A stretch of DNA of 11,678 bases from an uncultured Oscillospiraceae bacterium (GCA_910588935.1 CAJUSM010000056.1:1-11678), one strand, 5' to 3'; counted from the first letter of the stretch, positions 1 to 6,078 are shown. The notes: generated by a model from the sequence alone, not told the origin. Numbers and translations: made by a program.

Positions 1-118
1 GCCGGCAGGCGAGACCCCATCCATCACAAAAAATATGTCGGGATGAAATCCCGACCATCCTGCAACCTGACGATATGTTTCCATTTCCCCTCATAAAATC
101 CTCGTTTTGGACACTCTC
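1..118. repeat. Dispersed repeat, right end of a 316-bp-type element (cut by window edge)
   Basis: This stretch is nearly identical, with a few substitutions and small indels, to 4327-4442, the right third of the complete element at 4127-4442, and lies in the same orientation. Shared landmarks are the start GCCGGCAGGCGAGACCCC, a CGGGAT-GAA-ATCCCG hairpin near 39-54, and the terminal CCTCGTTTTGG-CACTCTC. The rest of the element lies outside the window. If it inserts like the complete copy, the 9 bases at 119-127 (TTTGTGGGG) should be its target duplication. No coding potential was seen. Confidence 0.85.
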
Positions 119-132
119 TTTGTGGGGCTTAG

Positions 133-291
133 GGCTTGTTTGAAAAATCGAAAACGCTGCCCTTTTGCCCAGAAGTGGCTATCTTCCGCATCGAAAATCC
201 TGGCAGTACGCAAGTATTGCTTGCGGGTTTTTCCTTAAAGCTGGCCACTTCTAATCAAAAATCCGTCATTCCCTCTATTTTCAAACAAGCC
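133..291. mobile_element. MITE-like inverted-repeat element with TTAG flanks
   Basis: Perfect 14-bp terminal inverted repeats, GGCTTGTTTGAAAA at 133-146 and TTTTCAAACAAGCC at 278-291, bound a 159-bp segment flanked by the direct repeat TTAG (129-132 and 292-295). Two further inverted pairs are nested inside: AGAAGTGGC (171-179) with GCCACTTCT (244-252), and CGCAAG (209-214) with CTTGCG (220-225). The whole could fold as one long hairpin. There is no transposase. The pattern is that of a non-autonomous miniature element; TTAG may be the target duplication, or TA within it. It sits just downstream of the terminator of the 361-1032 gene. Confidence 0.75.
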
Positions 292-308
292 TTAGGCCTT
301 TTTTCCTC

Positions 309-340
309 AAAAAAACTGAGCAGCCAGATCGCTGCTCAGT
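309..340 (-). terminator. Intrinsic terminator of the 361-1032 gene
   Basis: Read on the minus strand, ACTGAGCAGC (340-331), loop GATCTG and GCTGCTCAGT (324-315) form a perfect 10-bp stem followed by a run of T (315-309). It starts 20 bases past the stop codon of the gene at 361-1032. Confidence 0.93.
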
Positions 341-360
341 TTCTTGGTTTTTAAGTATCC

Positions 361-1032
361 TTATTCTTCGGTTTCGGTTTTATCGCCGCCGAAATAGTTT
401 TCAAACATCTTATTCACCGCGTCAATGGTCTTTCCAGCAATCTCAGGCAGATCGCCGCCCCAAGCGGCGCCAGCGGCTTTATAGCCCTTTTCTACCGCGG
501 CCTGCATCTGCTTCATCTTCTCGGGGTCATCGCCGGCCAATGCTTGGGCCATTTTGAAAATGCGCTCAGAGGTCTGGTTTACACCCCAGTACCCATCCTC
601 GCTGATGGCCTCCTGGGCAGCCTTTTTTGTCTCCAAGTCTACCGAAAGGTTCCCGGAAGAGAACATCCGCCAGAAAGAATCGTCCTCGGCAGTTTTTGCG
701 GTAAAGCCCTGCTTGGTAAAGGACGAGGTCATCATGTTGATAAAACGGTTCATCTGGTTGTCCAGGTCAGCTTTCAGGCTTTTCACCAGGGCAGCCCGGT
801 CCTCGGCGCTCATTTTGTTAATGCTTTTGGCGTCATCACTTAGGTCTACACTGTCAGGCGCCTGTTCTACCTTGCCTTCACTGGCAGCGCCTTCTGCAGC
901 CTGGGCCTCAGAGGCTTTTTTGGTGCTTTCGGTCTCAGCGGTTTTGGCAGCACCATTGCTCTTTACAGCAGGAATGCTGTTCGTCACACTGTTCTGATAG
1001 CGGTTCAGTTTGGGATCAAACTCAAGAGCCAT
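361..1032 (-). CDS. Conserved hypothetical protein, possibly DUF5610-like
   Basis: A 223-residue protein of unknown function. Residues 1-60 are low-complexity, rich in Ala, Glu, Lys and Ser, and have no signal peptide or membrane segment, so the protein is probably cytoplasmic. From about residue 63 (VDLSDDAKS) it becomes a folded, mostly helical acidic domain, with the segment EDGYWGVNQTSERIF and a C-terminal part containing AWGGDLPEIAGKT. From memory, the GYWGV-QTS-RI segment recurs in a family of uncharacterised bacterial proteins (I think DUF5610); this needs a profile search. The ATG at 1032 has AGGAGG nine bases upstream. The gene stands alone, with its own terminator at 309-340 and a long leader from the candidate promoter at 1184-1213. 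That promoter has a sigma-28-like shape, which would hint at a motility link, but the protein does not prove it. Confidence 0.85.
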   Translation of the reverse strand: MALEFDPKLNRYQNSVTNSIPAVKSNGAAKTAETESTKKASEAQAAEGAASEGKVEQAPDSVDLSDDAKSINKMSAEDRAALVKSLKADLDNQMNRFINMMTSSFTKQGFTAKTAEDDSFWRMFSSGNLSVDLETKKAAQEAISEDGYWGVNQTSERIFKMAQALAGDDPEKMKQMQAAVEKGYKAAGAAWGGDLPEIAGKTIDAVNKMFENYFGGDKTETEE

Positions 1033-1183
1033 GAGAATATTCCTCCTATTGTTTTCTTAGGCCTGTTTCTGTATCTCAGCGCGTGGGTTTGGCGAGGAAA
1101 AAACGATTAACACAGCCAGGGCAGAAAATCTGCGGCCAAGTTGTGCGCGGAGAGACGCGAAACAGACTTTTGGGGTTCTACAT

Positions 1184-1213
1184 ATTATATCGGAACAAAT
1201 TGGAAAAAAATTA
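1184..1213 (-). promoter_or_regulatory. Candidate promoter of the 361-1032 gene, sigma-28/SigD-like
   Basis: On the minus strand TAAT (1213-1210), 15 bases, then TCCGATAT (1194-1187) match the SigD/FliA consensus TAAA-N15-GCCGATAT at 3 of 4 and 7 of 8 positions. The same place holds a sigma-A-like TATAAT (1189-1184), but no recognisable TTGACA lies 16-18 bases upstream of it. Transcription from here would give a leader of about 145 bases carrying a small GCAGA-TTT-TCTGC hairpin (1133-1121). No other good promoter was seen in 1033-1241. Confidence 0.45.
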
Positions 1214-1241
1214 CCCCAGCCAGAGGGATTATTTCCCGGAG

Positions 1242-1799
1242 CTAAGCATTCCGCCGAACCGGTACATACAGCCAGCAGCCGTCAATCGTTCCATCCTCCT
1301 GATGATGATAATATTCTACAATAGGCAAGACACTGTCTGTGGCAGAGAAACCCAGCCGAGGCCCAAGTGTCTCGCTTACCCACTGAAAGGGAGGGACGCC
1401 GCCGGTCCAGGGTTCTGCTTCTAAGGCCTTGGCAGTTTGCTCGTTTATCTCTACCCGAAGGAATTGCCCGCCAGGGAGCCACAGCATGTCAAAGCCATTT
1501 GGCTGGTTTCGGTTTTCTACCAAAAAGCCAAAGAAAACCCCGCTGGGCCTTTTGTTAGAGAGGTAATTAAGGCTTAGGCACACATCCCATCTCTCCTCTG
1601 GGTCGTGGGGAGAGGCTTCGGTCTCGCCTAATGCCACAAAATCCCGCATTAGCTGTTCTACATCCGGCTCATTGGTGTTGTCTTCTGCATAGCGGACTTT
1701 TCCACACCAAAGTGTTTCGCCCCATTCTACCAAATTGGCGGAAGCGCCGTTAAGGTCAAAAGTCTCCAAAACCGTTTCCTGCTTGTGCATACTGTTCAT
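1242..1799 (-). CDS. GyrI-like small-molecule-binding (effector-binding) domain protein
   Basis: A 185-residue protein with no DNA-binding domain. The C-terminal half has the marks of the GyrI-like/AraC effector-binding fold: FQWVSETLGPRLGFSAT, then LPIVEYYHH, and DGCWLYVPVRR as the last strand. The family binds small hydrophobic or cationic ligands; the ligand here is unknown. I chose the ATG at 1799 because GAGGA lies a few bases upstream. A GTG at 1811 is in frame and overlaps the GH3 stop as GTGA, but its Shine-Dalgarno sequence is too close. The gene follows the GH3 gene with 8 bases between stop and start and shares its promoter, so the two are probably coupled in translation. A weak hairpin (GGGA-AATAA-TCCC) and a T7 run just past its stop (about 1241-1204) may end the transcript. 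Confidence 0.75.
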   Translation of the reverse strand: MNSMHKQETVLETFDLNGASANLVEWGETLWCGKVRYAEDNTNEPDVEQLMRDFVALGETEASPHDPEERWDVCLSLNYLSNKRPSGVFFGFLVENRNQPNGFDMLWLPGGQFLRVEINEQTAKALEAEPWTGGVPPFQWVSETLGPRLGFSATDSVLPIVEYYHHQEDGTIDGCWLYVPVRRNA

Positions 1800-1807
1800 G
1801 CTCTTCC

Positions 1808-4039
1808 TCACTTCCTGCGATAGCGCTGGGTTCGTTGGTCATCGATGGTGCCGGACCAATTCATGCCAAAGCCAAAATCGTACCGGTTGCCAGTGGAATC
1901 CTGGTAGGGCTCTATGTCAAAAGGCAGGTCCTCACAGTGCTTTTCCACTGTCTCCATATTGGCCGGCATCTGTACAGGCAGCAGGCCGCTGGGCTCCGCT
2001 TTGCCGCTGACCAGATCAAAAATGGCCTGGCCCTGTACTCCAAAATCAATTAGGATGGCGTCTGCATATTCCTCAAACTCTTTTGCCACTGTGGGGTTAT
2101 GCATACGCAGCACCACAATCAGCGGTTTATCGCCCAAGGCCTTTTTGGTGTCAATTACCAAATCCAGGTCAGATTCATTGGCGGCGGTGCCTGTCTTGTC
2201 CTTATAGCTCCGGTTGGCAGAATCTTCCCGGAAATCTCCTCCTGCCACGCTGGTTTCCCGGGCGGTATAGGCGGTATAGGGTCTATACTGCAGGGAAATA
2301 GGCACATAGCCGTTCCCGCCGTTTGCCCGGTCTTGGGCAGAATAGCCGTCGGAAAGGGGGCTTTCTATAAACACTAGGGCAAAATCCGCCTCTTCTGGGG
2401 TTTCTGCCCAGTCATAATACTGGCTTACCAGCTCCCGCGGGGCTGGCTGAATAATTCGGGCAGGCATATCGGTGCGGAAAAAGGCTTTCATAGGGCCAAT
2501 ATGCCGGGTGGGTATATAGACCTTTTTCCGTTCCCCTTGGGGAAGGGCCTGCTGGTTCTTTACCATGACAACCGATTTCAGCTGAGCCTGGTAGCCTGCC
2601 TGGCAGAAAGCCTCGCAGCCGGCAGTTTTCACGCTCTCGGCTGGGTTTAGGTATGGGTTTTCAAACAAGCCGCACCGGAAGATGTTTTTCAGCAAACGAA
2701 CTGCAGATTCTTCCATCCGCCGGCGCATTGCCTCTGGGCCGTGTTTCTCACAGCCCAGCCGATAGGCCTCCAGCACAGGGCCCACGGCAGAGTTGCCGCC
2801 AAACTGGTCCACCCCGTTTTCTATGGCCAGCAAGTGCCGCTCAGCCTCGGTAAGGTTTTCTACTCCATAGCAGCGGCTGCTAAAGGAGTCTACCTCTGGG
2901 TTCGGGTCGGCTGTAATGCCCCAGTCGGTGCAGACAATACCATCGTATCCGTACTTTTCCCGGAGCAGGTCGTGGATGATGTAGTGGCTGTAGGAATTGC
3001 CTACGTTTTTTCCATCTTTGGTGTCAATTCCCCAGCTAACAGTGTAATAGGGCATAATGGCGGAGGTGGCGCCGGTAGGGCCTTCCAGCTGAAACACGCC
3101 GTTCAGAAAAGGCTTTAGGTGGTCGTTCAGGTTTTTGCCTGGGTATACGGCGAATTTGCCAAAGGGATAGTGGGCGTCTCTTCCTCCTTCGCAGGGGCCG
3201 CCGCCAGGCCAGTGCTTGCTCATGCCGCACACACTGTCCTTACCCCAGCCATCGGGGGAGCCTTCTGTAGTCTGCAGGCTGTCGCAATAGGCCTTGCTGA
3301 AATCCGTGACCATATCTGGATGGGAACCGAAGGTGTCCTCAAAGCGCATCCACCGAGGCTCGGTGGCCAAATCCACCTGGGGAAACAGCGCGGTGGTAAT
3401 GCCCATGGCGCGGCATTCTGCAGAGACAGCCTTGCCAAACTCCCGGCACAGCTCGGGAGAGAAGGTGGCGGCCATCCCCAGTCCTTCAGGCCATTTGGAT
3501 ACATCCCCGGCGCCGCTTTTGTACTCGGCGCCGGCTGTGCTGGCGCTATGGCGGGGATCACTGGAAATATTCACCGGGATTCCCCAGGGCAGGGCCTCAG
3601 TGTAGCTCTGAAGGCGGTTGCTCCACTTTGCGGCCACCTCGGCGCTTTCCAAGGCCATAGCCAGCACATGGCGCACATGGTCCTGTTTCAGAAAGCTCTC
3701 TTGCTGGTCGGTTAAAGCCCAGTGCTCCGCTCCGCTTTCCTCTAAGGTTTTTCCCCCGTAAGTGCCGGGGAAGGGGCCGCCTGGCACATTGGGTACCATT
3801 TGGTGGGGGGAGTAGAGCATAAGTCCGGCAATTTCCTCAATGGATAGTCGAGAGGCTAAATCCCGGGCCCGCTGGTCGTCATCCAGCCGCCAGTCTTCGT
3901 ATGGCAAAAGCTCTCCTGTGCCAGCCAGATCCTTAAAGAAAAGTCCATCTATTTCCAGAATTTTCGCCCCAGCGGTGCCAATATCCGGACCATGGGGGTT
4001 TTTGTACACTTTGTAGGTCTCATCTTTTTTGTCTGCCAT
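1808..4039 (-). CDS. Glycoside hydrolase family 3 (beta-glucosidase-type), cytoplasmic
   Basis: A 743-residue GH3 enzyme, a retaining exo-hydrolase that removes sugars, typically beta-glucosyl or beta-xylosyl, from non-reducing ends. The N-terminal barrel has EPRW (227-230) followed by an FEDTFGSHP stretch, the substrate-binding KHWPGGGP (275-282), and GYDGIVCTDWG with the probable nucleophile Asp372. The second alpha/beta domain (about 480-700) includes PLIVVLRMHNP and GKAEPSGLLPVQMP, and the C-terminus has YDFGFGMNW. No signal peptide is present, so it probably acts on imported oligosaccharides. The frame stays open to 4438, but the ATG at 4039 is clearly right: AGGAGG lies 5 bases upstream and a consensus promoter (4082-4110) falls inside the longer reading. 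The exact substrate cannot be told. It is the first gene of a pair with the GyrI-like gene. Confidence 0.92.
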   Translation of the reverse strand: MADKKDETYKVYKNPHGPDIGTAGAKILEIDGLFFKDLAGTGELLPYEDWRLDDDQRARDLASRLSIEEIAGLMLYSPHQMVPNVPGGPFPGTYGGKTLEESGAEHWALTDQQESFLKQDHVRHVLAMALESAEVAAKWSNRLQSYTEALPWGIPVNISSDPRHSASTAGAEYKSGAGDVSKWPEGLGMAATFSPELCREFGKAVSAECRAMGITTALFPQVDLATEPRWMRFEDTFGSHPDMVTDFSKAYCDSLQTTEGSPDGWGKDSVCGMSKHWPGGGPCEGGRDAHYPFGKFAVYPGKNLNDHLKPFLNGVFQLEGPTGATSAIMPYYTVSWGIDTKDGKNVGNSYSHYIIHDLLREKYGYDGIVCTDWGITADPNPEVDSFSSRCYGVENLTEAERHLLAIENGVDQFGGNSAVGPVLEAYRLGCEKHGPEAMRRRMEESAVRLLKNIFRCGLFENPYLNPAESVKTAGCEAFCQAGYQAQLKSVVMVKNQQALPQGERKKVYIPTRHIGPMKAFFRTDMPARIIQPAPRELVSQYYDWAETPEEADFALVFIESPLSDGYSAQDRANGGNGYVPISLQYRPYTAYTARETSVAGGDFREDSANRSYKDKTGTAANESDLDLVIDTKKALGDKPLIVVLRMHNPTVAKEFEEYADAILIDFGVQGQAIFDLVSGKAEPSGLLPVQMPANMETVEKHCEDLPFDIEPYQDSTGNRYDFGFGMNWSGTIDDQRTQRYRRK

Positions 4040-4081
4040 ATAAACCTCCTTGTTCATACAAAGCGCTGATTGTATAGTTTT

Positions 4082-4110
4082 ATTATACTGGAATTTATAG
4101 GCAGTGTCAA
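4082..4110 (-). promoter_or_regulatory. Consensus sigma-A promoter of the GH3-GyrI operon
   Basis: On the minus strand TTGACA (4110-4105), a 17-base spacer and TATAAT (4087-4082) match both hexamers perfectly. Transcription should start near 4075, giving a leader of about 36 bases. The 9-bp repeat bordering the inserted element begins only 8 bases upstream of the -35 box, so any upstream regulatory site has been displaced by 325 bases. Confidence 0.93.
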
Positions 4111-4126
4111 CAAGGAACATTAGGAG

Positions 4127-4442
4127 GGAGTGTCCAACCGAGGAGATAAAGGTAAGCGAGAGAAGAAAAAACGCAGCTCTCAGATGCCGAGAGAAAATGG
4201 GAAAAGTTTCGTAGACTTCGCTTCGCGAAGTCTTACCTTTCTCAAAGGCTGCGGGTTGTGGGGCGGCGCCCCGCGACCTTGCCCCAGGGGGAAGGTCCCC
4301 GGTGGGGACCGTTCTGACCCGACCGAGCCGGCAGGCGAGACCCCATCCATCACAAAAAATAATTCGGGATGAAATCCCGACAATCCTGCAGCCTAACGAA
4401 ATTTTTCCACCCCCCCATAAAATCCTCGTTTTGGCCACTCTC
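4127..4442. mobile_element. 316-bp non-autonomous mobile element with 9-bp target duplication
   Basis: The perfect 9-bp direct repeat CATTAGGAG occurs at 4118-4126 and 4443-4451 and brackets 316 bp. The ends are imperfect inverted repeats: left GGAGTGTCCAACCGAGG, and right, read in reverse complement, GAGAGTGGCCAAAACGAGG. Inside are strong hairpins: AGACTTCGC-TTC-GCGAAGTCT (about 4211-4231), AAAGGTAAG near 4149 with CTTACCTTT near 4236, GGGGC-GGC-GCCCC, GGTCCCC-GGT-GGGGACC, and TCGGGAT-GAA-ATCCCGA. No transposase or credible gene is present. A second copy of its right third is at 1-118. It looks like a miniature derivative of an insertion sequence that makes 9-bp duplications; the parent family is unknown. 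Confidence 0.85.
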
Positions 4443-4450
4443 CATTAGGA

Positions 4451-4462
4451 GAACAGGCGTTC
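4451..4462. promoter_or_regulatory. LexA/DinR-box-like palindrome
   Basis: GAACAGGCGTTC fits the Gram-positive SOS core GAAC-RNRY-GTTC, but the outer bases are A on both sides rather than the usual C and G. It overlaps a weak plus-strand -35-like TTCACA (4460-4465) with GATAAA (4484-4489) 18 bases on. No SOS gene is adjacent. Chance occurrence is a real possibility. Confidence 0.25.
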
Positions 4463-4495
4463 ACATAAGAATATAAAAGGCGCGATAAAGAACAA

Positions 4496-4620
4496 CAGGT
4501 TTTACTTAGCGATGGCGGCCAGCCAAGAATAGGGGGTTCTAAAGTCTTCACTTGGCCAGGTCTTATACAAGGAGAAAACAGCAAAAGCCGCCGACAGTTT
4601 CCTGCCAGCGGCTTTTATTT
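4496..4620 (+). ncRNA. Possible small RNA ending at the 4583-4620 terminator
   Basis: No gene is seen in 4452-4620. The stretch can form GCCAAG (4522-4527 area) with CTTGGC (about 4551-4556), enclosing AGAA-TTCT, and is followed by a strong terminator. A weak promoter-like pair (TTCACA-18-GATAAA, 4460-4489) precedes it. A plus-strand RNA of roughly 125 bases would explain why the terminator also has a good T-run on this strand. The promoter is poor, so this is only a suggestion; the hairpin could instead belong to the tail of the minus-strand RNA. Confidence 0.25.
4583..4620. terminator. Two-way intrinsic terminator (end of the 6S-like RNA)
   Basis: AAAAGCCGC (4583-4591) pairs with GCGGCTTTT (4608-4616), with an inner CAG-CTG pair. 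On the minus strand the stem ends in TTTTGCTGTTTT just after the 6S-like RNA; on the plus strand it ends in TTTTATTTT. It can work in both directions. Confidence 0.85.
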
Positions 4621-4623
4621 TCA

Positions 4624-4833
4624 GTTAACCCGCCCGACCGTAATGTGCATCTCAATAACCTGCCTACAAGAGGAACAGGTGGGTGCCCTCCCGCATGGTT
4701 CACGCTCCCTTCGTCCAGCCAGGCAACGCAAGCGTGCCAGGCCGGGAGGTCTGCAATCCGCATGCGGAGGGGGGGCTCCCGATTATTTGAGTGTAGGGTT
4801 ATATGTGCACAGTCCGCGCATCGGGCAGGCAAC
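4624..4833 (-). ncRNA. ssrS: Probable 6S RNA
   Basis: This is a 210-base non-coding stretch that folds on the minus strand into a single long rod, as 6S RNA does. The closing stem GCCTGCCCGA (4830-4821) pairs with TCGGGCGGGT (4637-4628), extended by GTT/AAC. Then come TGTGCA (4811-4806) with TGCACA (4649-4644), a large internal bubble with an ACCTG/CAGGT hairpin on its 3' side, and a terminal arm: CCCTC-CGCATG (4771-4761) with CATGCGGGAGGG (4697-4686), then CTCCC with GGGAG, and an apical GGCA-CGC-TT-GCG-TGCC. 6S RNA binds sigma-A RNA polymerase holoenzyme and lowers transcription in stationary phase. A -35-like TTGACT (4869-4864) lies upstream, inside the DUF1292 gene, with only a poor -10 (CACATT), so it may instead be processed from that transcript. 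The minus strand is favoured because a terminator follows at once. The identity rests on shape, not on matched sequence. Confidence 0.6.
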
Positions 4834-4849
4834 AAGGCAAAATGTGGGC

Positions 4850-5149
4850 TTACCCTTCAGGGGAGTCAAAATAAGCTTCGTTAAACCGAGTCTCAAAAAT
4901 ATCGGCCAGCTTATCCAGCAGAGCATCGTCCTCTACCTCTTGGAGCTGCTCTTCGCCGTCCTCTTCAATCACTTCAAAGATATAGTAGGTTTCCGCGTCG
5001 GTAGCCATCTCTTCGGGCTCCTGGCGGGTAGGAACCAGCGCCATAAAATGGCCGTCGTCGTTTTCCAGCTCGTCAATTATCTCAAATTCGTGCTGTTCGC
5101 CCTCATCGTCAATCAGGGTAATCAGGTCGGCCTCAAATCCATTGTCCAA
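4850..5149 (-). CDS. DUF1292 family protein (YrzB-like)
   Basis: A 99-residue, very acidic protein with no membrane segment. The pattern ITLIDDEGEQHEFEIIDELENDDGHFMALVPT, shown here only as its start (ITLIDDEGEQ) and end (HFMALVPT), then YYIFEVIEEDGEEQLQEVED and a final helix (LDKLADIFETRF), is typical of DUF1292. This is a widespread Bacillota family of unknown function that usually sits near alaS, yrzL and ruvX, none of which is in this window. The start is TTG at 5149, preceded nine bases upstream by AAAGGAG; no ATG fits in this frame before the conserved region. It has its own promoter (5194-5222) and is followed after 16 bases by the 6S-like RNA. Confidence 0.85.
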   Translation of the reverse strand: MDNGFEADLITLIDDEGEQHEFEIIDELENDDGHFMALVPTRQEPEEMATDAETYYIFEVIEEDGEEQLQEVEDDALLDKLADIFETRFNEAYFDSPEG

Positions 5150-5193
5150 AACGATCCGCTCCTTTCCGCCGGGGCAACCCCGTCTGCTTATAC

Positions 5194-5222
5194 ATTGTAC
5201 ATAAATTCCGGAGGAAAGTCAA
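5194..5222 (-). promoter_or_regulatory. Sigma-A promoter of the DUF1292 gene
   Basis: On the minus strand TTGACT (5222-5217), 17 bases, TACAAT (5199-5194). Each hexamer differs from consensus at one base. The leader to the TTG start would be about 38 bases. Confidence 0.85.
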
Positions 5223-5356
5223 TATCTTTATCAGGATATTTTATATTCTTTCCCCCAAGTTGGACTTTAAAAGCCCGGAGATCCTGGAAAAAAACGGAGA
5301 AAGGCAGCGGATGGTGCAATTTGGCAAAAAAATTTCAAAAATCTTCAAAAAACCTA

Positions 5357-5385
5357 TTGACAAAAGGACTTTTGTGAAGTATAAT
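5357..5385 (+). promoter_or_regulatory. Perfect consensus promoter with upstream A-tracts
   Basis: TTGACA (5357-5362), exactly 17 bases, then TATAAT (5380-5385) on the plus strand. Upstream (about 5325-5352) are phased A/T runs (AAAAAAATTTCAAAAATC and CAAAAAACC) that resemble an UP element. Such promoters drive rRNA-like expression. The start should be near A5392. No protein gene follows, only the large RNA. Confidence 0.93.
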
Positions 5386-5391
5386 ACAGGC

Positions 5392-6003
5392 AAGACAAGA
5401 GGATAAAACAAAAATCCAAAAAGTCTAGCCAATAAGCGGAACTGTGAAAGCCGGAAGTAGATTATTTGTCTTTAGGCAAACAATATGAAAACGGCGGTGT
5501 GGTGAGGAAAAGGCGAAGGGACCAGATGTATTGTATAAAGATAACGCAAAGGTCCTGCTTTGAGGTATTGTAATCACGAGATTGTGATGAAGGGAGGCTC
5601 AAAGCAAAAAGCCTGGGAGAAACAGTTGGCCGCAAACTTAGACGGAAAGGCGGGTGAGTCCAATGGACACAAATGAAACACAGCATCACCAGACCGGCGG
5701 GCTCAAGGTCCGCAACTGAATATAGATGAGGGAAAACTCCATAGAAAGGCGGGCTTCAGTTTCTGGAAACATGTTCAGATATTGAAAAAGCCAGATTAGC
5801 ACGGATCTGTTAAGCGCCGCAGTTTACATAGCTTATTTAAGCTTATCCTACAAGGTGGAATGAATGATAGATGCGGGTCTGTAAGACAGTATGGATGTGC
5901 TGAAAAAAGGAATGAACGCCAGTGGACTACTATATGAAATTATCCATATAGCACAACTTCATCGATGAATAATAAAGGCCTCCGGAAAACCGGAGGCCTT
6001 TTG
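5392..6003 (+). ncRNA. Large structured non-coding RNA, about 610 nt, family unassigned
   Basis: A perfect promoter starts it and a strong terminator ends it, and no plausible reading frame lies between. The sense strand is purine-rich and full of local helices joined by A-rich linkers: AGAC (5393-5396) with GTCT (5423-5426) around GGAT/ATCC; TTTGTC-TTTA-GGCAAA near 5465-5480; GGGACC (5518-5523) with GGTCCT (5551-5556); GCTTTGAG (5557-5564) with CTCAAAGC (5598-5605) enclosing ATCAC/GTGAT; GGTGA (5653-5657) with TCACC (5686-5690); GGCTT-CAGT-T-TCTG (5752-5765) with CAGA-T-ATTG-AAA-AAGCC (5776-5792); AGCTT/AAGCT (near 5829-5842); GTCT-GTA-AGAC (5877-5887); CTATATG (5930-5936) with CATATAG (5945-5951). 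Size and ornate local structure resemble the ROOL and OLE classes. The oapA gene often found with OLE is absent, and no tRNA or phage gene (common near ROOL and GOLLD) is seen. ROOL is my best guess, but a new class is possible. Confidence 0.8.
5974..6003 (+). terminator. Strong terminator of the large RNA
   Basis: AAAGGCCTCCGG (5974-5985), tetraloop AAAA and CCGGAGGCCTTTT (5990-6002) form a perfect 11-12 bp stem ending in a T-run on the plus strand. A TTCATCGATGAA palindrome (5958-5969) sits just before it. Confidence 0.95.
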
Positions 6004-6045
6004 ATCTGGCTAAAAATCTTTTCCTGATGAATGGATTGTGGTTAT

Positions 6046-6078
6046 AAAAAATCCCCCTGTTTTAAACGGGGGGATTTT
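6046..6078 (-). terminator. Intrinsic terminator of the M18 aminopeptidase gene
   Basis: Read on the minus strand, AAAATCCCCC (6078-6069) pairs with GGGGGATTTT (6057-6048) across a 10-12 base loop, followed by more T. It lies 21 bases past the stop codon at 6100. Together with the terminator at 5974-6003 it separates the two converging transcripts. Confidence 0.88.

Noticed and set aside
3119..3715. 198-codon open frame on the plus strand opposite the GH3 gene
   Set aside because: It is the complement of well-conserved GH3 sequence, with no ribosome site or recognisable protein; other open frames opposite the coding genes are the same kind of shadow.
4040..4438. N-terminal extension of the GH3 gene by 133 codons
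   Set aside because: The extra region contains the consensus promoter and part of the inserted element, and the ATG at 4039 has an ideal ribosome site.
4643..5377. 244-codon open frame on the plus strand
   Set aside because: It runs antisense through the 6S-like RNA and the DUF1292 gene and has no promoter or ribosome site.
5726..5745. RNase P-like GAGGGAAAACTCC motif in the large RNA
   Set aside because: It forms a small local hairpin; the other conserved RNase P segments are missing and the transcript is too long. tmRNA was also dismissed: no tRNA-like ends or tag frame.
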